A stretch of DNA of 38,680 bases from contig DCDE01000032.1 in assembly GCA_002316275.1 (NCBI GenBank), positions 1-38,680 on the forward strand. The letters run 5' to 3'. Below the pieces are notes generated by a model. That model was given only the letters and a program-made list of their open reading frames with translations, did no database searches and was not told the DNA's origin. Shown here piece after piece: positions 16,621 through 23,140 of the stretch (within the stretch, counting starts at the first letter, position 1; each line of letters starts with the position of its first letter). Position numbers and translations under genes: made by a program. Origin of the DNA: Caldifarciminota bacterium UBA1063. Lineage in GTDB: Bacteria > Hydrothermota > Hydrothermia > UBA1063.

Positions 16621-16649
16621 TTGACTTTCGATTATTGAGAAGTTAAAAT
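16621..16649 (+). promoter_or_regulatory. promoter of the pilT-roadblock operon, likely leaderless
   Basis: -35 TTGACT (16621-16626), a 17-nt spacer, -10 TAAAAT (16644-16649). The ATG at 16659 is only 9 nt further on and there is no Shine-Dalgarno, so transcription should begin within about three bases of the start codon. Confidence 0.7.
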
Positions 16650-16658
16650 TTAAGAACT

Positions 16659-17813
16659 ATGGCAGTTGATTTGGAAAAGTTATTAATAGACGCGAAAGAT
16701 AAAGAAGCCTCTGATATCCATATAAAAGTTGGGCATCCACCTATTTTTAGAATTTATGGTAAGCTTTACCCTAAGGAAAATTACTCCATTGTGTCTAAAG
16801 AAGACACTGAAGAACTTATAAGACTCTACCTATCGGCTCCAAAGCAGAAGGAACTTCGAGAGCGTTTCTGTGTAGACTTTGCTTTAAACTTTCCAAACAT
16901 AGGAAGATTTAGAGTGAACATCTACAGCCAGAGAGGTACATGGGCCTTTGCAATTAGGGCGATTCCACCTCTTATCAAGAATATTCAGGATTTAAACCTG
17001 CCTCAGGTCCTTGAGAAAATTGCTCTTGAAGACAGGGGGCTTATTATTGTGACTGGAGTTGCTGGTTCAGGAAAGTCAACGACTTTGGCCGCTATGTTAA
17101 ATAGCATAAATATGACCAAGACTGCACACATTGTCACTATAGAGGATCCCATCGAATATATGCTTAGAGACATAAAAAGTATTATCAGCCAAAGGGAGGT
17201 TGGGCTGGACGTAATGAGTTTTGCGGATGGTTTAAGAGAAGCCTTAAGACAAGACCCAAATGTAATTATGGTTGGAGAAATAAGAGACCAGGAGACCGCT
17301 GAGATTGCTCTTCTCGCCGCTGAAACTGGCCACCTTGTTATGACCACCCTTCACACATTGGACGCTCGGGAGACTATTAACAGGATCGTAAGCATCTTTC
17401 CAGCTTACCAACAGGAACAAATAAGGCACCAACTGGCTTCAGTCCTTAAAGCTATAATTTCGCAACGGTTGATCCCAAGAGATGACATGCCTGGAAGAGT
17501 TCCAGCTTGCGAAATCATGACAAATACAGCCCGGATCCGTGAAATGATGCTCGATTCAAAGAGAACTCATGAGATATTTGATGCCATTGCAGATAGTTAT
17601 GTACCATACGGTATGCAAACGTTTGACCAGTCACTTTATTACTGGTATAAACTGGGCCTTATTTCAGAAGAGACTGCACTGACGTATGCAACTAAGAGAG
17701 AAGTACTTGAACTCAGGATCAAAGGAATAGCAGCAGGTGGAGAAGGAGGCCGTAATTGGGAAATTTTCGAAAGAATGGCATTGAGAAAAATTAAGGAAAA
17801 AGGAGGAATTTAA
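16659..17813 (+). CDS. pilT: PilT-like type IV pilus retraction ATPase
   Basis: A 384-residue hexameric secretion ATPase of the GspE/PilT superfamily that would power pilus retraction and twitching from the inner face of the cytoplasmic membrane. The N-terminal PAS-like domain (SDIHIKVGHPPIFRIYGKL) precedes the core ATPase. The core has Walker A GVAGSGKS (133-140), the Asp box (TIEDPIEYML), Walker B (NVIMVGEIRD) and the His box (HLVMTTLHTLDA). PilT-type LREALRQDPNVIMVGEIRD and the absence of the Cys4 zinc knuckle of PilB speak for a retraction motor. The C-terminal ~40 residues (AAGGEGGRNWEIFERMALRK) are less conserved. The gene has its own promoter and is followed by a roadblock protein after 2 nt. 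No pilin or pilus assembly gene is in the window. Confidence 0.93.
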   Translation: MAVDLEKLLIDAKDKEASDIHIKVGHPPIFRIYGKLYPKENYSIVSKEDTEELIRLYLSAPKQKELRERFCVDFALNFPNIGRFRVNIYSQRGTWAFAIRAIPPLIKNIQDLNLPQVLEKIALEDRGLIIVTGVAGSGKSTTLAAMLNSINMTKTAHIVTIEDPIEYMLRDIKSIISQREVGLDVMSFADGLREALRQDPNVIMVGEIRDQETAEIALLAAETGHLVMTTLHTLDARETINRIVSIFPAYQQEQIRHQLASVLKAIISQRLIPRDDMPGRVPACEIMTNTARIREMMLDSKRTHEIFDAIADSYVPYGMQTFDQSLYYWYKLGLISEETALTYATKREVLELRIKGIAAGGEGGRNWEIFERMALRKIKEKGGI

Positions 17814-17815
17814 GA

Positions 17816-18184
17816 ATGGCAAAAATTGATGATGTAATGCAAGAATTTCTGAATAACGTAGATGAGGTACTCATGTCCATGATCGTCAATATGGATGATG
17901 CTATACCAATAACTGGACACACCACAGACGAATCTATCGACGTTTCTATCCCTCTTGCTTTTTTAACAGAGGTTGCCCGAAAGGCTATGTCAGCGACTGA
18001 AAATGCGTCCCTCGGCAATTGCGAAGATATATTACTCACGACCAATGAGTATTTTATAATTGTAAGAATTATTGAGAACTCAAACTACGCACACATCGTT
18101 GTCTTGACAAGAAAGGGTAATTGGGGAGTAACAAAAATTATAATGGGAAAATTCTCCTCCAAGTTTAAGGAAGCTTTACCCTAA
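17816..18184 (+). CDS. roadblock/LC7 domain protein, MglB-like
   Basis: A 122-residue single-domain protein with the roadblock/LC7 fold, as in MglB. A helix at 1-22 (MAKIDDVMQEFLNNVDEVLM) is followed by the alternating strands of the fold: SMIVNMDDAIPITGH, a helix at about 41-61 (VSIPLAFLTEVARKAMSATE), then EDILLTTNEYFIIVRIIENS and AHIVVLTRKGNWGVTKIIMG. It should dimerise and act as GTPase-activating or scaffold partner of an MglA-type GTPase. GGAGG lies 9 nt before the ATG, and the gene begins 2 nt after pilT. The MglA gene is the next one, on the opposite strand and convergent, 62 nt away. Confidence 0.8.
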   Translation: MAKIDDVMQEFLNNVDEVLMSMIVNMDDAIPITGHTTDESIDVSIPLAFLTEVARKAMSATENASLGNCEDILLTTNEYFIIVRIIENSNYAHIVVLTRKGNWGVTKIIMGKFSSKFKEALP

Positions 18185-18246
18185 CGATTTGCTTCCACAA
18201 GAAATATAAGTTAACAATAAATGCACAAAACTTAAACTATGGTTTT

Positions 18247-18867
18247 TTACTTCTTTTGTTGTTGGAGCAAAAAGTGGAGTTGTTGTTGCCTTAATGAATT
18301 CTTAACAACTTCATTAATCATTCTTTGGAGGCATTGAAATACACCCCTACCCTCGGTCGCAATAGCCAGAATGTAAGGATACTTATAAATGTTTACCTTC
18401 TCTTCAAGAACGCCTACAGGCAATGCATGAGGATCATCCCGCTTATTGTATTGCACAATTATTGGGACTTTCTTTGTAGCAGACCACATACCATACTCTG
18501 CAAGGGTATCATGCATCTCTTTATAAATAGCAATATCTTCTTCAAACCTCTCCGGGTTAGAATCTGCAACGTAAATGACCCCGTCAGATCCTTTCAGTAC
18601 AAGTTTTCTTGCCTGTTTATAGAAAACCTGCCCAGGAACAGTATAAAGACTGAATATAGTCTTGTAACCTTTTAAAATTGGAAGTTCAAGGGGTAGTAAA
18701 TCAAAAAAAAGCGTCCTTTCACCCTTCGTATCTACAGATAAAAGCTGACCTTTTTTGCCTGCAAACCTCTCATAAATTTTCTTAATATTCGTAGTTTTGC
18801 CGCTTAAACCAGGGCCATAATATACAATCTTAAATTTTATCTCATGTTTCTTAAAGTCAATTAACAA
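18247..18867 (-). CDS. mglA: MglA-like Ras-superfamily polarity GTPase
   Basis: A 206-residue small GTPase clearly of the MglA family, which marks a cell pole and controls twitching and gliding. G1 is GPGLSGKTT (18-26, in the family-typical context KIVYYGPGL). RTLFFDLLPLELP covers switch 1. G3 is TVPGQVFY (76-83), with the TVPGQ that replaces Ras DTAGQ in MglA, and G4 is NKRD (141-144). The C-terminus has a Gln-rich tail (LRQQQLHFLLQQQKK) that I have not seen as a standard feature. The start is TTG at 18867, 5 nt after GGGAG. It follows the response regulator gene by 56 nt and is the end of the FIST-kinase-regulator run. Confidence 0.93.
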   Translation of the reverse strand: MLIDFKKHEIKFKIVYYGPGLSGKTTNIKKIYERFAGKKGQLLSVDTKGERTLFFDLLPLELPILKGYKTIFSLYTVPGQVFYKQARKLVLKGSDGVIYVADSNPERFEEDIAIYKEMHDTLAEYGMWSATKKVPIIVQYNKRDDPHALPVGVLEEKVNIYKYPYILAIATEGRGVFQCLQRMINEVVKNSLRQQQLHFLLQQQKK

Positions 18868-18923
18868 CTCTACTCCCCTTCATTTTAAGTACTGGTGTTA
18901 TTATAACGCAATTAGGATAAACT

Positions 18924-20351
18924 TTATAATGCCTTTGCGATTTCTACAATTAACTCTTTTATTTTAATTTTTACAAGGGCAATCTTCATACTCTTTATAG
19001 GAATGACTGCAACAATCAACGATCCTCCGCTCCTCGCATCTGTCACAAGAATGTGATACTTTTCTGATGTAAATGTTATATCTTTTATCGTTCCAATAGA
19101 AGTCTTCGAGGCAGTTTGAATAATATTCCTCAAAGCGGGAGCCCATACCTTCAAAATCTGACTAACACCCGTAGAAACCCGTTCAGAAATGTAAAGAATA
19201 TTTCCATCTCCTTCTACTACAACAAGAGCAAGTATATCTGAGATTTCCTTAACCACACTGGCAAATTTGTCTTTCAACTCCTGACCAAGTTTTGATGTTA
19301 CTGTCTTCGTTTCCTCGAATGAAACTTCCACTTTCTTTTCCGTTACCTGCTCTATCTCTTCCTCTTCCGGATTAATCGGTTCTACTACAGGCTGCTCTTC
19401 AACAACCTTTTCTTCTTCAAACTTTTCTTCGTGCGAAACTTCGGATACTTCCTTTTCCATCCCCTCGAGCAAACTCTCAACCTCCTCAAGAGTAACCGGA
19501 TGCTCTTCCTGCTCTTCAAACTCAGGCACCTTCTCTTCTACTATCTCTTTTGAAGGAACTTCAAAATGTTCCTCTTCAACGGGTTCTTCCTCTTCAGCCA
19601 TTTCCTGTTCCTCTGATACTCCTTCATCTTTAAATAGCTCAGAAAGTGCCTGAAGGTCAATACCGGAAATATCTTCCTGAACAGCTACCTCTTCATCCTT
19701 TTGTACCGCAGCGGAAATTAACAATGCATGAAATGGTTTCTCGATTTCCCTCTTTACTTTCGGACTTCCCCACTTCACCCTGAAAGAGCTTTCAGGTTCC
19801 ATCATTATCTGGTGAAACGCCTCCTCACCCCGTGCCTTTCCTATGGATGCATTGATAACTTCCCCATCCTCAAGAAATATTTTACCTTCGCCTTCAGATG
19901 TATTTACAACAACCTCACAGGATTTACCCTCCATAGAAACTAGCTGAAGGAACTGTTGCAAAGTAAGGTTCTTAAGCGTCTCTTCCTCTCCTCCACGTTC
20001 TTTTTCTAAAATCACGTTCAGAATCTGATCAAAATCGAAAGGTTTCTCAAGATAGCTTATTGCACCTTTTGCCATTACATCTTGTCTCACCTCATCAGAG
20101 CCATAAGCAGTCATGACAACTACTTTTATATCGGGCTGAATTTTCCTAGTCTCCATTAATAGTTCAACTCCACTTAAACCAGGCATCCTTATATCTGTAA
20201 CTAAAAAGTCAAATTGTTTCTTCTTTATCTTCTCAAGAGCCTCAAGGCCATTTGATGCTGTATCCACCTCTATTTTGTTTCTAACAAGTTCCTCAGAAAG
20301 GCCCCAAAGAATATCTTCTTCATCATCTACAATAAGAACCTTTACAGGCAT
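18924..20351 (-). CDS. response regulator: receiver, DUF4388 (PATAN) and C-terminal roadblock domain
   Basis: A 475-residue protein of four parts. Residues 1-120 are a CheY-like receiver with the acidic pair DD (9-10), phospho-acceptor D53 (LVTDIRMPG), T81 and K103 (LEKPFDF). Residues ~122-215 are a DUF4388/PATAN domain (TLQQFLQLVSMEGKSCEVVV and FLEDGEVINASIGKARGEEAFHQI). Residues ~216-345 are a very Glu-rich, low-complexity linker. Residues ~350-475 are a roadblock/LC7-like domain (ISDILALVVVEGDGNILYIS and YHILVTDARSGGSLIVAVIP). There is no DNA-binding domain, so the output is presumably protein binding, with a GTPase as the natural partner. GGAGGT lies 6 nt before the ATG. It follows the histidine kinase gene by 11 nt. 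Confidence 0.9.
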   Translation of the reverse strand: MPVKVLIVDDEEDILWGLSEELVRNKIEVDTASNGLEALEKIKKKQFDFLVTDIRMPGLSGVELLMETRKIQPDIKVVVMTAYGSDEVRQDVMAKGAISYLEKPFDFDQILNVILEKERGGEEETLKNLTLQQFLQLVSMEGKSCEVVVNTSEGEGKIFLEDGEVINASIGKARGEEAFHQIMMEPESSFRVKWGSPKVKREIEKPFHALLISAAVQKDEEVAVQEDISGIDLQALSELFKDEGVSEEQEMAEEEEPVEEEHFEVPSKEIVEEKVPEFEEQEEHPVTLEEVESLLEGMEKEVSEVSHEEKFEEEKVVEEQPVVEPINPEEEEIEQVTEKKVEVSFEETKTVTSKLGQELKDKFASVVKEISDILALVVVEGDGNILYISERVSTGVSQILKVWAPALRNIIQTASKTSIGTIKDITFTSEKYHILVTDARSGGSLIVAVIPIKSMKIALVKIKIKELIVEIAKAL

Positions 20352-20362
20352 AATCCACCTCC

Positions 20363-21745
20363 TTAAGATCTATTTACACACCCAATCGCTTCAGGTGTTA
20401 CAGTATGAAAGTATAGCACAAAACTCGTGCCTTTTCCAACTTCTGAAAAAACTCTGATTATCCCTTTGTTTTCCTTGACCATCTTGTCCACTACGTATAA
20501 TCCGAGCCCCCAGCCTTCTGCCTTTGTTGAAAAACCAAGATTAAAAATCCTGTCAATATCCTCTTTCTTTATGCCAGGGCCTGTATCTTTTACTTCAATC
20601 TCAACAAAGTTTGTACCACAATAAGGACACCTAGTACCACTTTGCTCGACATTTACCTGCAATTTCCTCACACCTTTTACACTTTTCATCGCATCAATAG
20701 CATTTTGCATGAGATCGAGAAGAATCTGTTGAGTGTGAACCTCATCAACATAAATGAAATCGTTACTTTCCTGATGGAACTCAAAGATAATTCCGTTGTT
20801 AATTATATCATTACTCAATAGAGACTTAACTTTATCTACAATCTTTTTTACGCTACATTTCTTAAACTCTATCGGTTTTGTCCTTACCCTGCTGTAAAAA
20901 GCCCTCACATGATGATTAATTTTATCTATATGTTTTATCATGCGCTCGACCTTTTCAAGCTGACTTGGATCAGAAAGTTCTCGCTTAAGGTTAAGGGCAG
21001 TAAATTTCAAAGGTGTTAAAAGATTTTTAATATGGTGAGTATAAATAGAAACAAGGTCCACATAAGAAAAGTAAGCACCTGAGCCACTCGCAGATTTCTG
21101 GAAACTCCTTTCCTCACTGATATCCTTTAACTTTATAACGTAGCCACTAAATTCAGCTTGCTCTAGTGAATAAACCGTAATTCCAACAAACTTCCCCGGT
21201 GCATATTGCAAATCAAAACTCTTCTGTCCAAGACTAATTCTCTCTATTAGTGAATCCCCAAGACTGTACGGCAACTGCTCAAGGTGTGTAAAGGAGTGCA
21301 TCTGAAAATAGCTGGAAACAAAATTATTATGATACATAATTCTGAAGTCCTTGTCTATAACGATAATACCGAAGTCGATGAAATCAAGTATTGCTTTTTC
21401 AAGCCCTCCTTCATATTCCCGCCTTAATGATACAAAAACTCTGTCTGCAAGACCATAAAAGGTCATTAAGTAAGGAACATATACGTTTTCCTTACTTTTA
21501 AGGATTACCCGTTGATCAAATACTTTCCTGTTTGTAGCTTCTGCCAATCTTTTCTCTACAAGAGGTCTAACATGCCCAGCAACAAAACTTAGAAAACTAG
21601 TATTTAATACATCCTCTTTGGAATAACCAATAGTTTTTACACCTTCACTCGCATACTTAATATATTTTTTCCCATCGAGAATCAAATATATATCTGCACT
21701 TAACGACAACAAACGTTCAAAATCACTGGACCCCAAGGTTTCCAT
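20363..21745 (-). CDS. cytoplasmic PAS-domain sensor histidine kinase
   Basis: A 460-residue kinase with no membrane helix. Two PAS-like domains (about 8-110 and 115-212) precede the dimerisation helix with the phospho-acceptor H238 in YTHHIKNLLTPLK. The ATPase domain has N-box QNAIDAM (N348), G1 DTGPGI (387-392), F-box FNLGFSTKAEG and G2 GWGLGL (411-416). Unusually, a CxxC (RCPYCGTNF, C373 and C376) sits in the strand pair just before G1, where most kinases have a plain beta hairpin. It may bind metal or respond to redox state. The gene lies 10 nt downstream of the FIST gene and 11 nt before the response regulator, so the three form one operon. Confidence 0.92.
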   Translation of the reverse strand: METLGSSDFERLLSLSADIYLILDGKKYIKYASEGVKTIGYSKEDVLNTSFLSFVAGHVRPLVEKRLAEATNRKVFDQRVILKSKENVYVPYLMTFYGLADRVFVSLRREYEGGLEKAILDFIDFGIIVIDKDFRIMYHNNFVSSYFQMHSFTHLEQLPYSLGDSLIERISLGQKSFDLQYAPGKFVGITVYSLEQAEFSGYVIKLKDISEERSFQKSASGSGAYFSYVDLVSIYTHHIKNLLTPLKFTALNLKRELSDPSQLEKVERMIKHIDKINHHVRAFYSRVRTKPIEFKKCSVKKIVDKVKSLLSNDIINNGIIFEFHQESNDFIYVDEVHTQQILLDLMQNAIDAMKSVKGVRKLQVNVEQSGTRCPYCGTNFVEIEVKDTGPGIKKEDIDRIFNLGFSTKAEGWGLGLYVVDKMVKENKGIIRVFSEVGKGTSFVLYFHTVTPEAIGCVNRS

Positions 21746-21755
21746 TTATTAAGCC

Positions 21756-23036
21756 TTATTGCACTAAGATCTGAAACTCAAAAGAGGAATTGTGAAACCA
21801 TTTATACTCCGGTCTTGGTCTTAAAAATTCTGCAAAAGTCGTAAAGCCAACTATGGGAACAGCCAATTTCCTCTGAAACATGTTCACCTCAGAAAAGAAA
21901 TCATTGCCAAGCGAAAGGTAACGGTGAATACTTTCCACCACAATTGCCCCTATGGGTTTTCTCTGATCTACTAAGTTGAATGTTTCATTTATGCTCTGAG
22001 AAACCGCTTCCTCCATCTGATCTTTCCTGGCTTCCATGAGCCACACTGTAGAGTTTTCTGGAACGTCTCCTGCAAGCTTAATCCCTCCCTCACGAGTAAT
22101 ACCAACAGCAATTCTAACCTTTGGATACTTAGGGAAATTAGGGTCGGGAACACCAAACTGGTACCTACCAAGAAATTGCGTGGGGTCTTTTATAATTTCC
22201 GCTTCAGAAATTCCTTTCTTTACAAGAAATTCTTTCCATACTTCGAAAGCCGGCCTATCATCTAAATGGTAAATGATGTTTCCACCAACCTTAGTAGCCC
22301 TTTTGGGGACAAGCGGGTGAAGGCCGTGTCCATATCCTATTGCAGGAGGATTCTGTGAGTATATACCCATACAAAAAATCCCGCCGTTAACAGCCTGGTT
22401 GTCAACATGAAGTTGACATTCTTTTGACAGTTCTGCATAGTCAAGTATACCACCGTAAAATGAAATATTTGGATCATACTTATCAACCTCTCTGGACAGT
22501 TCAGAGACAAGAACATCTCCATTGGTGTATGAATCCATGACGAAGAAAAGGTTCAGATATTCAAAGCCCTCAGCCTTCCTTGCTCTATGTTGGTCTAGCA
22601 CGGGAAGACAAGCCTTTTCTAAAGCAGAATGAAGATTCTGATGGGCATTTGTACCAATGGAAAATGCAAACTTATAAGCATCACTTTTTACCGCAGCCAC
22701 AAGTACACCTTTTGGCAAAAATTGATTCTCACAGAAAATAATGCCAAGGGTCTTTATACCTACGTAGGGAACATCTTTGCCAACAGACTGTAGCACTCCC
22801 TTAACAACTGGTTCAAGATCATACCCTGACGAGGTAATTGTAAACACAAAATCAGGTTTGGCTTTGGCAAGTTTTTCCACTGCAGCTTTTCCAGCCTGAA
22901 CACCAGCCTTCCAGGGTGAAGGATCATCTGATACCCCAGTAGCCATTCCAGAAACATATATAGGCCTTTCTGTAACTTGCTCACCTTTAGTCTCCCTTCC
23001 AAACCCTACCTTGGGGACAGCTGGTTCTCTCCTCAT
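21756..23036 (-). CDS. FIST domain sensory protein
   Basis: A 426-residue protein with FIST_N (about 45-240) and FIST_C (about 250-410) domains, predicted to bind small ligands such as amino acids. FIST_N is seen in KAGVQAGKAAVEKLAKAKPD, the gradual GYDLEPVVKGVLQSVGKDVP and YGGILDY; FIST_C in RATKVGGNIIYHLDDRPAFEVW and ESIHRYLSLGNDF. No other domain is attached, so it must signal by partner binding, most likely to the kinase whose gene follows after 10 nt. The ATG at 23036 has a weak GGTGG site. A much better GGAGG site lies upstream in front of an in-frame ATA at 23066 that would add ten residues (see findings). Confidence 0.9.
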   Translation of the reverse strand: MRREPAVPKVGFGRETKGEQVTERPIYVSGMATGVSDDPSPWKAGVQAGKAAVEKLAKAKPDFVFTITSSGYDLEPVVKGVLQSVGKDVPYVGIKTLGIIFCENQFLPKGVLVAAVKSDAYKFAFSIGTNAHQNLHSALEKACLPVLDQHRARKAEGFEYLNLFFVMDSYTNGDVLVSELSREVDKYDPNISFYGGILDYAELSKECQLHVDNQAVNGGIFCMGIYSQNPPAIGYGHGLHPLVPKRATKVGGNIIYHLDDRPAFEVWKEFLVKKGISEAEIIKDPTQFLGRYQFGVPDPNFPKYPKVRIAVGITREGGIKLAGDVPENSTVWLMEARKDQMEEAVSQSINETFNLVDQRKPIGAIVVESIHRYLSLGNDFFSEVNMFQRKLAVPIVGFTTFAEFLRPRPEYKWFHNSSFEFQILVQ

Positions 23037-23096
23037 ATCTTTCCACCAATCATCACTAAGAAATATTTCCTAACCCTCCTTTTCAACGACAATTTT

Positions 23097-23125
23097 ATAG
23101 TAAAGCACATCAAAACGAAAGTCAA
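23097..23125 (-). promoter_or_regulatory. promoter of the FIST-kinase-regulator-mglA operon
   Basis: -35 TTGACT (23125-23120), a 17-nt spacer, -10 TACTAT (23102-23097); a second -10-like TATAAA overlaps 3 nt downstream. It lies between the polA stop and the FIST gene. Confidence 0.5.
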
Positions 23126-23140
23126 GACATAACATTGAAT

